64,000 bases of DNA from the NCBI RefSeq assembly GCF_000472385.1, contig NZ_AWZU01000044.1:1-64000 (forward strand), read 5' to 3'. The DNA comes from Bradyrhizobium sp. ARR65. GTDB lineage: Bacteria > Pseudomonadota > Alphaproteobacteria > Rhizobiales > Xanthobacteraceae. The notes below the pieces were generated by a model. That model was not told the origin of the DNA, did no database searches, and worked only from the letters and a program-made list of their open reading frames with translations. How positions within the stretch are numbered: the first letter of the stretch is position 1; every line of letters begins with the position of its first letter. A program made the translations under genes and the position numbers. Of this stretch, positions 33,636-43,570 are shown in pieces.

Positions 33636-35333
33636 TCAACCTGCCGAGGCCGCGTCCTTGTCGTCGGTTGCGCCTTGGTCGGGCTCGACGACCCTCAGAC
33701 GGCTCGGCCGTAGCGCGCCCGCTCGCTCCAGCACCGGATAAGCGACCGAGCAGATGTGCGAGTGGATGCGTTTGAGGTCACGCAGCACATCGAGATGCAA
33801 CGAACTCGACTCGATGCTCTCGGGGCGACGCTCGCGCAGTCGCTCCAGGTGACTCTCGGCGGCAGCCAACTCTGCCGTGCGCAAAGTCGCCTTCTCCGCA
33901 ATGAGCTGCCGGGCGATCTTCACATCACCGGACATGAAGACACTGAACGCGAGCTTGAGGTTACTCATCACTTCCTGGTGGAAGGCCTCCAGCTCCGCAG
34001 CGCCCTGTTTTGAGAAGGCAAGCTTCCGCTTGATCTTCTTCTGGGCGAGCTCCATCAGATTCTTGTCGATGATATCGCCGATGTGCTCCAGGTTGATGGA
34101 GAAGGCGATGATCTCCATTGCACGGTGACCGTCGCGTTCGTCCAGACTCTCTCGTGTGAGCTGCGTCACGTAAAGCTTCACCGCCTCGTCGAGCTTGTCG
34201 ACCGCGTTGTCCATCCGGCTGACCTCGGCGACAAGGCGGCGATCGTCGGTCATCAGCGCCGTCATGGCCTGACGTAGCATGGTCTCGACGATGTCACCCA
34301 GATGAAGAACCTCGCGCTCCGCGCAGGCGAGCGCAACCGACGGCGTACCGAGCGCCGCCTCATCAAGATAGAGCGGTGACGCGGGATTGTTGGGCTTCGC
34401 ACGTTCGGGCAGGAATTTGGTCAGCAGCGAAGCCAACCAGCCAAGCGGAAGAATGAAGAGGATCGCCAGCGCCAGACTGAACGCGGTGTGGAAGTCCGCG
34501 GTCATGCGCGAGGGATTGGGCTCGAAGCGGCCAAGCGCCTCGGCGATCGGATGCAGGAACGGCAGCACCAAGGCACAACCGACCAAGCGGTTGAGAAGGT
34601 TGCCCAACGGCAGCCGGCGGCTGGCCGGGTTGCTGCTGTTGCTGCCTTCGATAACCGGGTTGATGGCACTTCCGAGGTTTGCACCGAGCGTCAAGGCCAG
34701 CGCCGCCACAGGCGTAATGAAGCCCGAATAGGCCAGCGACATGATCAGCAACACGACCGTGACGCTCGAATGGGCGATCCAGGTCAGCACAGCGGCCATC
34801 AGAACGCACAGCATAGAGTCGCCAGTGATCGCCGCGAGAAGCGTTCGAACCACGGGCGCATCCTCGGCCGGCGCAAGCGTGTCGAGCAGGATATGCAACG
34901 ACAACAGCATTAGCCCTATGCCGATGGCAACCCGGCCGAGATCGCGCGTGCGGGTCTGGCCGCCTCGCTTGAATGCGATCACGCCGACCACAAACAGCAA
35001 CGGTGCTACCGCCGTGACATTGAATGATAGAGCTTGAACGATGAGCGTCGTGCCAACGTTTGCTCCCAGCATGATGGCCAGCGCGGGAGCAAGATCGACC
35101 GCGCCGCCGGTGACGAACGACGAGGTCATCAGGCCGGTCGCCGTGCTGCTTTGCAGGAGCGCCGTAACAGCGAGGCCGCCTAGAAAGGCCAGAAATCGGT
35201 TACGCAGGGCTGTCCCGAGAAAGCGCCGCAGGTCAGACCCGAAGGCACGAACAATCCCGCTGTGGACCATGTGCAGTCCCCACAGCAGCAGCGCCACGCC
35301 GCCCATCAAGTCGAGCAGGACCATGCTTCCCAT
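33636..35333 (-). CDS. Na/Pi cotransporter family protein with PhoU-like tail
   Basis: 565 aa. Two inverted Na/Pi-cotransporter units: GLAVTALLQSSTATGLMTSSF and, in the second, LTWIAHSSVTVVLLIMSLA, each with the QSSTAT/HSSVTV core. The last ~200 residues are helical and PhoU-like (LDERDGHRAMEIIAFSINLEHIGDIIDK). It imports phosphate with sodium. Starts at 35333 and 35324 are both possible. The gap 35334-35625 upstream has no other gene. Confidence 0.9.
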   Translation of the reverse strand: MGSMVLLDLMGGVALLLWGLHMVHSGIVRAFGSDLRRFLGTALRNRFLAFLGGLAVTALLQSSTATGLMTSSFVTGGAVDLAPALAIMLGANVGTTLIVQALSFNVTAVAPLLFVVGVIAFKRGGQTRTRDLGRVAIGIGLMLLSLHILLDTLAPAEDAPVVRTLLAAITGDSMLCVLMAAVLTWIAHSSVTVVLLIMSLAYSGFITPVAALALTLGANLGSAINPVIEGSNSSNPASRRLPLGNLLNRLVGCALVLPFLHPIAEALGRFEPNPSRMTADFHTAFSLALAILFILPLGWLASLLTKFLPERAKPNNPASPLYLDEAALGTPSVALACAEREVLHLGDIVETMLRQAMTALMTDDRRLVAEVSRMDNAVDKLDEAVKLYVTQLTRESLDERDGHRAMEIIAFSINLEHIGDIIDKNLMELAQKKIKRKLAFSKQGAAELEAFHQEVMSNLKLAFSVFMSGDVKIARQLIAEKATLRTAELAAAESHLERLRERRPESIESSSLHLDVLRDLKRIHSHICSVAYPVLERAGALRPSRLRVVEPDQGATDDKDAASAG

Positions 35334-35625
35334 CGGTTCTCGATCCCAGCATTGCTCGGAAACGTCAGGCTATCGCCAAATGGCGAGCGATCAGTCTTTT
35401 TGTGCGAATATCGTCAGTCAAAACACCGCGTTAACGTCCGACGTGCGGTTGCGTTCCTGATTGGAGGACGATGGTCACCACTGCCACAGGCTTATCTCCG
35501 ACCAGGGCTGGAGGAGCGGAGATACAGAGCGTATTTTGCCCAGCAGGTCGGGCACTTCCGACAAATCACTGCCGTGTTGCCTCGGTAGATGATGGTATCC
35601 GCGATACGTCGAGTTCGCCTTACGC

Positions 35626-37293
35626 ATGACCAAGCCCGCCGTCTTTGCTCCGATTTCCGAAATCCTCCACGCCTATTGGAAGTCCGACCGATGAATGCTG
35701 CTCCTGGTCGCCTTGGTCGTCGTGCTCTCGAGTGTGACCAGTGTCGCCGGGCCCTATCTGTTCTCACGTCTCATCGACCGGTTGCCAGGAGAGGGCGGGA
35801 TCACGGCGCTGGCGTGGGGCTTCGTGTTCTATGCCGTCCTGGTTGGCATCGCCTCGGCGCTCCAGCACATGGTGCAGTACCTGTCGTTTATGAGCGCGGA
35901 GAATCTCGGGTTCATCGCCGCCACACGGTTCTTTGAGCGCATCTTGAGGAAGACCGCCGCTTTCTTCGTCGAACACAATCCGGCGGAAATCCAGAACGCC
36001 AGCGCCCGCGGGCGCGGCGCACTGACGACCTTGGTGCAGCTCGGGCTCATCGTGTTCATTCCGGGCGCGACGCGGATCATGCTCACCCTCGTTACACTTG
36101 GCGCACTGATCAACATCGAAATCGCTGCGATCGTTCTCGTTTACGGCGTCTGCGCCGTTACGCTCACGCTGATCGCGACGCGGCGAGCGCGGGTCTTTCT
36201 TGATAAGGCCGTCGAAGCCAGTCAGGAGAATGCACGCTTCATCGGCAACGCCATGAACGCCATGGAGACGCTCAGGCATTTCGGCAGCCACGATTGGCTC
36301 AGCCGGCGCTTCACAGCGAAAGCCGGGGAGGTGCGGGACAACTGGCGTGCCTATGTGTTGCGGCGCGTGGGCTACATCGCCCTGCTCGGGCTTGGCCTCA
36401 CCGTCCAATTCGCGGTCACCTTCCTGCTGCTCTCGTCGCGCTATCAGGCCGGTGCACTGACGATAGGCGACATTGTGCTGTTCAACACGCTGCTGCTGCA
36501 GCTTAACATGCCGTTCGAGATGATTGCTCAAGCCATCGACGATGTCGTGCGCTCGCGCGCCGCCCTCGTTCCGTTGGCGACCATGTGGGCGGCGCCGGAG
36601 GAGCGACAGGTCTCGCATGCGAAGACTTTCCTTCCGCGCGAGGGGAGGATCGCCTTCGAGAACGTCGGGTACGCATACAGCAATGGCCGCGGCGTGACGG
36701 GCATCTCCTTCGTGGCCGAACGCGGCACGATAACCTTCCTTGTTGGCGAGACCGGGTCCGGCAAGTCGACTGTTTTCAAGCTCGCTCTGAAATCGATCGA
36801 ACCGAATTCCGGCCGCATCCTCGTCGACGGGATCGATCTCGGCGGCATCGATCGCGCCCACTGGTACGCCGCGGTTGCGGTCGTGCCGCAGGATGTCGTG
36901 CTGCTCAATGAGAGCCTCGCCGACAACATTCTGCTCGGCCGGCCGCGGGACGAAGTGCGGCTACGCCGTGCCGCCGAGAAAGCGGCGATTCTGCCGTTCA
37001 TTGAGGCACTGCCCGACGGCTTCGAGACGACAGTTGGCGAGCGCGGCCTGAAGCTGTCGGGCGGCGAGCGTCAGCGCATTGCCATCGCCCGAGCCCTATA
37101 TGGCGATCCGGCGATCCTTTTCCTCGACGAGGCGAGCTCGGCGCTCGATGAGGCCACCGAGCGCGATATCATGGTACATATCCGCCTGCTCGCCCGCGAC
37201 GTGACAGTGCTCGCCATTACACATCGGCGAACCGTTATCGCCGAATCGGACAAGGTGATCGACCTGGGCGGCCAAGGGCTACCGGCCGCCTGA
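35626..37293 (+). pseudogene. ABC exporter (permease-ATPase) with an in-frame TGA at codon 23
   Basis: Reading from ATG 35626 gives 22 residues (MTKPAVFAPISEILHAYWKSDR), then TGA at 35692, then ATG 35695 and 532 further residues in the same frame. The 22 residues fit the usual cytoplasmic N-terminus of ABC exporters, so TGA probably replaced TGG. The rest is complete: six membrane helices (first at LLLVALVVVLSSVTSVAGPY), Walker A GETGSGKS near 351, signature LSGGERQR near 454, Walker B ILFLDEASSALDE (numbering from 35695). The product may still be made by reinitiation at the abutting ATG. Family resembles heavy-metal/lipid half-transporters; substrate unknown. Confidence 0.75.
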
Positions 37294-37375
37294 TGAGAGG
37301 CCACGTTGGCGGCCGAAGCTCCAATCGCCGTGATGCCACTGGCGTGCTGACCGAGGTGGCGTTCGAGCGGGAGTG

Positions 37376-38563
37376 CTAGGCCGCGTTGAACACCGCAAAA
37401 CCGCGGTCCAAATCGGCCTTGAGATCTTCAACATTCTCCAGCCCGATGTGCAGCCGCAGCGTCGGTCCGCCGGGCGCCCATCGCGTTGCGGTTCGATACT
37501 CGGTGCAGTCGAAGGGAATCGCGAGGCTCTCAAAGCCGCCCCAGGAATAGCCCATGCCGAACAGTTTCAGGCTGTTGAGCATGGCGTCGACTGCGGCTTG
37601 CGGCTTGGGTTGCAGCACGATGCTGAACAATCCGGATGCGCCGGTAAAATCCCGCTTCCAGATCGCATGACCGGGATCGCTCTCCAGTGCCGGATGCAAG
37701 ACCTTGATGACTTCCGGGCGCCCCGCAAGCCAGCGCGCCATCTCAAGGCCTGCGCGATGGTGCTGCGCGAGCCGCACCGCGAGCGTCCGCAATCCCCGGA
37801 GCGCCAGGAACACATCGTCAGGCCCGGCGCAAACGCCGAGCAGGCGGATGGCCTCGCTGACCCTCGGCCAAGTCTTGGCATTGGCGGAGACGGTGCCAAA
37901 CATGATGTCGGAATGGCCGCCGATATATTTTGTGGCCGCCTGGATGCTGATATCGACGCCTTGCTCCAGGGAGCGATGATACAGTGGGGTCGCCCAGGTG
38001 TTGTCGTCGATGACGAGCGCACCGCGCGCATGCGCCACGGCCGCGATGGCTAGGATGTCCGGCATCTCGAAAGATTGCGAGCCGGGCGCCTCGACCATGA
38101 CCGCCCTGGTGTTGGGCTTGAATAGCTTTTCGATCGCCCCGCCGATCAAGGGATCGAAATAGGTGGTCTCAATGCCATAGCGGGCGAGCATGCCGTTGCA
38201 GAAATTGCGGGTCGGCCGGTAAGCATTGTCGCAGACGAGCAGGTGGTCACCAGTTTTTAACACTGCGAGTAGAGCGGTCGAGATTGCCGCGAGTCCGGAG
38301 GGCGCCAGGCCCACACCCGCGCATTGTGGCCCTTCCAGCGCCATCAGCGTTTCCTGCAGCGCTTTCGTGGTCGGCGTGCCATGGCGGCCGTATTGGAACT
38401 CTCCGCGATGGGCGTGCAGATCCTCCGCCGTCGGATAGAGCACGGTCGAACCGTGCACCACGGGTGGATTGACGAAGCCTTTCTGCGCCTTGGTGTCGCG
38501 GCCAGCGGTCACCAGTGTGGTTTCGGCTTGCTGCCCGCTCGGTGATCCGCTCGAAGAACCCAT
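37376..38563 (-). CDS. metC: Cystathionine beta-lyase
   Basis: 395 aa, Cys/Met-metabolism PLP enzyme that cleaves cystathionine to homocysteine, pyruvate and ammonia. PLP Lys at residue 212 in AATKYIGGHSD; other family motifs RHGTPTTKALQ, APSGLAAISTALLA and YSWGGFESLAIP. The N-terminal 20 residues are Ser/Gly-rich and poorly conserved-looking. Divergent from aapJ; the 319-bp gap between them shows no riboswitch that I can recognise. Confidence 0.9.
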   Translation of the reverse strand: MGSSSGSPSGQQAETTLVTAGRDTKAQKGFVNPPVVHGSTVLYPTAEDLHAHRGEFQYGRHGTPTTKALQETLMALEGPQCAGVGLAPSGLAAISTALLAVLKTGDHLLVCDNAYRPTRNFCNGMLARYGIETTYFDPLIGGAIEKLFKPNTRAVMVEAPGSQSFEMPDILAIAAVAHARGALVIDDNTWATPLYHRSLEQGVDISIQAATKYIGGHSDIMFGTVSANAKTWPRVSEAIRLLGVCAGPDDVFLALRGLRTLAVRLAQHHRAGLEMARWLAGRPEVIKVLHPALESDPGHAIWKRDFTGASGLFSIVLQPKPQAAVDAMLNSLKLFGMGYSWGGFESLAIPFDCTEYRTATRWAPGGPTLRLHIGLENVEDLKADLDRGFAVFNAA

Positions 38564-38882
38564 GTGTCAGCCGCTACCTTAAGTTTTGTCGCCGCTCGCG
38601 GCATCAGTCCGATCCCTTCGGGCGGAATTGTTAATAACAGGACAAAGAAGAGGTGCGTCAACCCCTTGACCCGGCGCGCCAGTCGTTCTGTGATGTAGAG
38701 GAGCTATTCAGTCGCCGCACGTTGAGGGGCTTGCCGCGACCTCCGATCCATCGCTTGGCCGGTCTGCGCGTTAACCGTGTTCGGGTTAGCGTTTGCGGCA
38801 GGGATCGCCGGGTTGGCCCAATGACGTTATGCGTTGAAAAGCGAACGCCCCTGAGGACGACCCCTTGAAAAGGCCCTTTGCC

Positions 38883-39899
38883 ATGAAACGCGTACCCTTG
38901 TTGTTCACCTTTGCCCTCGCCGCCGTGTTTTCCGTCCAGGCTGCCAGTGCGGAAACGCTCAAGACGGTCAAGGACCGGGGCATGCTATCCTGCGGCGTGA
39001 GCCAGGGTCTGCCGGGCTTTTCCTCGCCCGACGACAAGGGCAACTGGACCGGGCTGGATGTCGATGTCTGCCGCGCGATTGCGGCGGCGATCTTCGATGA
39101 TCCGACCAAGGTCAAATTCGTGCCGCTCTCGGCCAAGGACCGCTTCACGGCGCTGCAGTCGGGCGAAATCGACGTGCTGTCGCGCAACACCACCTGGACG
39201 CTGTCGCGTGACACCTCGCTCGGCGCCAACTTCACGGGCGTGACCTATTATGACGGCCAGGGCTTCCTGGTGAAGAAATCGCTGAAGGTGAACTCGGCCC
39301 TCGAGCTGAACAGCGCGTCCGTCTGTGTGCAGACAGGCACCACGACCGAGCAGAATCTCGCCGATTACTTCAAAGGCAACAACATGAAATATGAGGTGAT
39401 CGCGTTCCAGAGCGCCGACGAAACCGTCAAGGCCTATGAGTCCGGCCGCTGCGACGTCTTCACCTCCGACGTCTCCCAGCTCTACGCCGAGCGCCTCAAG
39501 CTCGCCAATCCCGCCGATCACGTCGTGCTTCCCGAAGTGATCTCCAAGGAGCCGCTCGGCCCGATGGTGCGCCATGGCGACGACCAGTGGTTCGACATCG
39601 TGAAGTGGACGCTGTTTGCGATGATCGATGCCGAAGAGCTCGGCGTGACCCAGAAGAACGTGGACGAAATGGCGAAGTCGGATAAGCCGGACCTGAAGCG
39701 CGCCTTCGGCACCGACGGCAATCTCGGCGAACAGCTCGGTCTCACCAAGGATTGGTTCTCCCGGATCGTCAAGGCGGTTGGTAACTATGGCGAGTCCTTC
39801 GACCGCAATGTCGGTGCCGGCTCCAAGCTGCAGATTGCGCGGGGTCTGAACCAGCTCTGGAACAAGGGCGGCATCCAGTACGCCCCGCCGATCCGCTGA
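38883..39899 (+). CDS. aapJ: General L-amino acid ABC transporter, binding protein
   Basis: 338 aa. Signal peptide (FTFALAAVFSVQAASA), then a family 3 solute-binding body: LKTVKDRGMLSCGVSQGLPG, FSSPDDKGNWTGLDVDVCRA, FVPLSAKDRFTALQSGEIDVLSRN and GRCDVFTSDVSQLYAER. First gene of aapJQMP. ATG 38883 is used because the signal peptide starts there; the upstream TTG at 38865 adds six residues. Confidence 0.94.
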   Translation: MKRVPLLFTFALAAVFSVQAASAETLKTVKDRGMLSCGVSQGLPGFSSPDDKGNWTGLDVDVCRAIAAAIFDDPTKVKFVPLSAKDRFTALQSGEIDVLSRNTTWTLSRDTSLGANFTGVTYYDGQGFLVKKSLKVNSALELNSASVCVQTGTTTEQNLADYFKGNNMKYEVIAFQSADETVKAYESGRCDVFTSDVSQLYAERLKLANPADHVVLPEVISKEPLGPMVRHGDDQWFDIVKWTLFAMIDAEELGVTQKNVDEMAKSDKPDLKRAFGTDGNLGEQLGLTKDWFSRIVKAVGNYGESFDRNVGAGSKLQIARGLNQLWNKGGIQYAPPIR

Positions 39900-39925
39900 T
39901 CTCCTCGACGCGAACGGCTGCGGCG

Positions 39926-41134
39926 ATGAGTATCGACGACGTCCGGTCACCACCGCCGCAATATGCGCTCCGGCTGAAGCGGGCCCTTGGCGGCCGCGCC
40001 GGCTGGGGCGGGTTTGCGTTGCAGGTCGTGTTCGTGATCGCGCTGGCCTGGATCGGCTACGAGATCGTCGCCAATGCCCGCGCCAACCTCGAAACGCAGC
40101 GGATCACCTCCGGCTTCGGCTTCCTGCGGAATACCGCGGGCTTCGACGTCAGCCAGACGCTGATTCCCTATTCGGGATCCGACACCTATACGCGCGTGTT
40201 TTTCGTCGGACTGCTCAACACGCTGCTGGTCTCGGTGATCGGCATTTTCTTCGCCACCGTGATCGGATTCATCGTGGGCCTGGGGCGGCTGTCGCCGAAC
40301 TGGCTGGTGTCGCGCGTGGCCGGCGCCTATGTCGAGCTGGTGCGCAACCTGCCGCTTCTGTTCCAGATCCTGTTCTGGTACCTGGCCGTGCTGGCCGCGC
40401 TGCCCGGCCCACGGCAGAGCATCTCACTGTTCAACAGCTTCTTTCTCTCAAATCGCGGCCTGGTGATTCCGAGACCACTCGCCGAACCAGGGCTTGATGC
40501 CTTCCTGATCGCGCTCCTCGTCGCAGTCGTTGCCGCGCTGGCGCTGCGTTACTATGCGCGTCGGCAATTGTTCCAGAAGGGAAGGGCGATCGACATCTGG
40601 CCCTACGTGCTCGGTCTCCTCGTCGGACTGCCGCTGGCAAGCTGGCTCATCTTCGGCGGGCCGCTCAGTTTCGAGGTGCCTGTCCTCAAGGGCTTCAATT
40701 TTGCGGGCGGGACGCGCGTCATTCCGGAGTTCGTGGCGCTCACGGTCGCGCTGTCGACTTACACCGCCGCCTTCATCGCCGAGGTCGTGCGTGCCGGCAT
40801 CCTGTCGGTCCACAAGGGCCAGATGGAGGCGGGAGCCTCGCTGGGCTTGAGCCGCGGCGCGACGCTGCGGCTGATCGTGGTGCCGCAGGCGCTGCGCGTC
40901 ATCCTGCCGCCGCTCACCAACCAATATCTAAACCTGACCAAGAACTCGTCGCTGGCGGTGGCGATCGGCTATCCCGATCTCGTCTCGGTCTTTGCCGGTA
41001 CCACGCTGAGCCAGACCGGCCAGGCGATCGAGATCATCGCCATTACCATGGGCGTCTACCTGTTGCTCTCGCTGGTCACCAGCGCGATCATGAGCTTGTA
41101 CGGATGGCGGCTGAGCCGGAGCCTCGGGCAATGA
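39926..41134 (+). CDS. aapQ: General L-amino acid ABC transporter, permease
   Basis: 402 aa, His/Glu/Gln/Arg-family permease. Seen: NTLLVSVIGIFFATVIGFIVGLGRLS, YVELVRNLPLLFQILFWYLA, and the cytoplasmic coupling loop EAGASLGLSRGATLRLIVVPQALR. A long loop with extra helices in the middle (residues ~165-240) is normal for AapQ. Lies 26 bp after aapJ. Stop overlaps aapM by ATGA. Confidence 0.93.
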   Translation: MSIDDVRSPPPQYALRLKRALGGRAGWGGFALQVVFVIALAWIGYEIVANARANLETQRITSGFGFLRNTAGFDVSQTLIPYSGSDTYTRVFFVGLLNTLLVSVIGIFFATVIGFIVGLGRLSPNWLVSRVAGAYVELVRNLPLLFQILFWYLAVLAALPGPRQSISLFNSFFLSNRGLVIPRPLAEPGLDAFLIALLVAVVAALALRYYARRQLFQKGRAIDIWPYVLGLLVGLPLASWLIFGGPLSFEVPVLKGFNFAGGTRVIPEFVALTVALSTYTAAFIAEVVRAGILSVHKGQMEAGASLGLSRGATLRLIVVPQALRVILPPLTNQYLNLTKNSSLAVAIGYPDLVSVFAGTTLSQTGQAIEIIAITMGVYLLLSLVTSAIMSLYGWRLSRSLGQ

Positions 41135-42654
41135 CCGACATGACTGCGTCATCCTTTGTTCGGGATGCGCTGGTCGCCGAGCGGCCCGCGCCGGTCAAGA
41201 CCACCGGCTTTGTCGGGTTCTTGCGCACTCGGCTGTTGAACTCGCCGACCAACGTCCTGCTCACAATTCTCGGCATTCTCCTGCTCTGGTACACGGTCAT
41301 CCCGGCCATCAGATTCCTGCTGGTCGATGCGGTCTGGCAGGGCACCGACCGCAATGCCTGCCTGGAGCAGAATGCCGGCCGTCTCGTCGGCGCCTGCTGG
41401 CCCTATATCGGCGCCAAGCTCGATCAGTTTATCTACGGCTTCTACCCGACGCCCGAACGCTGGCGGGTCAATCTGACCTTTGCGCTGGGCGCAGTTCTGC
41501 TGCTGCCGTTGCTCGTTCCGCGCCTGCCGGGGAAAGGCATCAATGCCGGCCTGTTCTTTCTCGCGTTTCCCGTGGTCGCCTTCTTCCTGCTGCATGGCGG
41601 CGAGTTGAACGGCTTTGGCGTAAGCTGGACCACCGCCCTGCTGTCCGCCTTCGCCGACAGCATCAAAAGCGCGGGCGATGCGCTCGTACGAACGGGAGGG
41701 GCGATCCCGGTCATCGGACCCGTGCTCTGGCTGTTGGGGCAGGTCGTCGTCCTGCTCGGTGTGACGCTGTCTCTGATCCTTCTGCCGCTGGTTTGGCTGC
41801 GCGATCAGATCCAGGCCGCCGGCCGGCCAGTCTGGATCGATTTGACGTTGACCGCGATCATCGTCTCGGGATTGCTGTTTTGGCTGGGCGGCGGCACGCG
41901 CGCCGGATGGCGGACGCTGGCCACGAGCCTCGCAAGCTTTGCGGGCATCGCTATCGTGATCGCCGTCATGGGGCTCGACCGCGGCGGCTTGCCGATCGTC
42001 GATACAAGATTGTGGGGCGGTCTTCTGGTGACGCTTGTGGTGTCGGTGACGGGTATCGTCACCTCGATGCCGATCGGTGTCGCGCTGGCCTTGGGTCGAC
42101 GCTCGACTATCCCGTTGATCAGGATCTTTTCGATCACCTTCATCGAGTTCTGGCGTGGCGTGCCGCTGATCACCGTGCTGTTCTTCGCCACCTATATGCT
42201 GCCACTGTTCCTGCCAGGCAATTTCACCGTGGACGGCCTGGTGCGCGCCCTCATCGGCGTTGCCCTGTTCTCCGGCGCTTATCAGGCCGAGGTGATCCGC
42301 GGCGGGCTGCAGGCGATCCCGCGCGGACAGACCGAGGCGGCGAGTGCACTGGGGCTCTCCTGGTGGAAGATGACGGCGCTGGTGGTGATGCCGCAGGCGC
42401 TGCGCCACGTTATCCCGGGCCTGGTCAACAGCTTCATCGCGCTGTTCAAGGACACCTCGCTGGTGTCGATCGTGGCCCTGTTCGACCTCCTGGGATCGCT
42501 GCGCGCCTCGTTCTCCGATCCGAATTGGGCGACGCCGACGACCGCGTTCACGGGCTTCGCCTTTACCGGAATGATCTATTTCGCTTTCTGCTTTGGAATG
42601 TCACGTTACTCATTGTTCGTCGAGAAACGCCTCAATCCTCACCGGCGGAGCTGA
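41131..42654 (+). CDS. aapM: General L-amino acid ABC transporter, permease (enlarged)
   Basis: 507 aa. The C-terminal part is a standard permease: GGLLVTLVVSVTGIVTSMPI, FIEFWRGVPLITVLFFATYM and the coupling loop EAASALGLSWWKMTALVVMPQALR. AapM proteins known to me are nearer 385 aa; here an extra segment of roughly 125 residues with further hydrophobic helices (about 157-285) sits between HGG and the GLPIVDTRLWGG that normally follow closely. Start ATG 41131 overlaps the aapQ stop. Confidence 0.9.
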   Translation: MTDMTASSFVRDALVAERPAPVKTTGFVGFLRTRLLNSPTNVLLTILGILLLWYTVIPAIRFLLVDAVWQGTDRNACLEQNAGRLVGACWPYIGAKLDQFIYGFYPTPERWRVNLTFALGAVLLLPLLVPRLPGKGINAGLFFLAFPVVAFFLLHGGELNGFGVSWTTALLSAFADSIKSAGDALVRTGGAIPVIGPVLWLLGQVVVLLGVTLSLILLPLVWLRDQIQAAGRPVWIDLTLTAIIVSGLLFWLGGGTRAGWRTLATSLASFAGIAIVIAVMGLDRGGLPIVDTRLWGGLLVTLVVSVTGIVTSMPIGVALALGRRSTIPLIRIFSITFIEFWRGVPLITVLFFATYMLPLFLPGNFTVDGLVRALIGVALFSGAYQAEVIRGGLQAIPRGQTEAASALGLSWWKMTALVVMPQALRHVIPGLVNSFIALFKDTSLVSIVALFDLLGSLRASFSDPNWATPTTAFTGFAFTGMIYFAFCFGMSRYSLFVEKRLNPHRRS

Positions 42655-42666
42655 ACCGAGATCATC

Positions 42667-43410
42667 ATGACCGAGAACCCGATCGTCAGCATCAAAGGCC
42701 TCAACAAGTGGTACGGTGATTTTCACGTGCTGCGCGACGTCAATCTCGAGGTCGGCAGAGGCGAGCGTATCGTGATCTGCGGCCCTTCGGGCTCCGGCAA
42801 GTCGACGCTGATCCGCTGCATCAACGCGCTGGAGGAGTTCCAGGAAGGCGAGATCGTCGTCGACGGCATCGAACTGGGGCCGAATCTGCGGCGGGTCGAC
42901 GAGGTGCGGCGCGAGGTCGGCATGGTGTTCCAGAGCTTCAACCTGTTCCCGCATCTGACGGTGCTGGAGAACTGCACGCTGGCGCCGATCTGGGTGCGCA
43001 ACATTCCGCAGAAGGATGCGGAACTAACCGCGATGAAATATCTGGAGCGGGTCAAGATCCCGCACCAGGCCCACAAATATCCGGGCCAGATGTCCGGCGG
43101 CCAGCAGCAGCGCGTGGCGATCGCCCGCGCGCTCACAATGAGCCCGAAGGTCATGCTGTTCGACGAGCCGACCTCGGCGCTCGACCCGGAAATGGTCAAG
43201 GAAGTGCTCGACACCATGGTCGACCTCGCCAAGGAAGGCATGACCATGCTGGTCGTTACCCACGAAATGGGATTTGCGCGGGAGGTGGCGAACCGCGTGG
43301 TGTTCATGGACGCCGGCCAGATCATCGAGTCCAACACGCCGGCGAACTTCTTCGCCAACCCGCAGCACGCGCGCTCAAAGCTGTTCTTGAGCCAGATTTT
43401 GCGGCATTAG
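42667..43410 (+). CDS. aapP: General L-amino acid ABC transporter, ATPase
   Basis: 247 aa ATP-binding subunit. Walker A GPSGSGKST from residue 39, Q-loop GMVFQSFNLFPHLTVLEN, signature MSGGQQQRVAIARAL, Walker B VMLFDEPTSALDPE, and H-loop VVTHEMGFA. It energises AapQM. Spacing of 12 bp after aapM puts it in the same operon. A repeat element follows directly. Confidence 0.96.
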   Translation: MTENPIVSIKGLNKWYGDFHVLRDVNLEVGRGERIVICGPSGSGKSTLIRCINALEEFQEGEIVVDGIELGPNLRRVDEVRREVGMVFQSFNLFPHLTVLENCTLAPIWVRNIPQKDAELTAMKYLERVKIPHQAHKYPGQMSGGQQQRVAIARALTMSPKVMLFDEPTSALDPEMVKEVLDTMVDLAKEGMTMLVVTHEMGFAREVANRVVFMDAGQIIESNTPANFFANPQHARSKLFLSQILRH

Positions 43411-43560
43411 CGCTTGCCCCTCACGGTGAGGAAGGAGCGCAAGCGCCGTCTCCGGACGATACTGCGCATCGCCTGGAGAACCATGAGGCCCGATCTCACC
43501 CGCGGCCCATCCTTCGAGACGCGGCCTGTTGGCCGCTCCTGGAGATGAGGTCGGGATGTG
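43409..43560. repeat. Dispersed repeat element E downstream of aapP
   Basis: Contains GCGCTTGC paired with GCAAGCGC around CCTCACGGTGAGG, then CCATGAGGCCCGATCTCACC, CATCCTTCGAGACGCGGC and CTGGAGATGAGGTCGGGATG. The CATCCTTCGAGACGC ... GATGAGG motif is one I recall as frequent between Bradyrhizobium genes. Only this copy is in the window. Confidence 0.5.
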
Positions 43561-43570
43561 GGGCGGCACG

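Noticed and set aside
35334..35625. Possible small gene before the ABC exporter (frame from 35262 or 35589)
   Set aside because: No start signal or recognisable product; the frame from 35589 runs out of frame into the ABC gene.
38564..38882. Possible SAM-type riboswitch before metC
   Set aside because: No match to the SAM-I or SAM-II core sequences that I know could be found on the minus strand.
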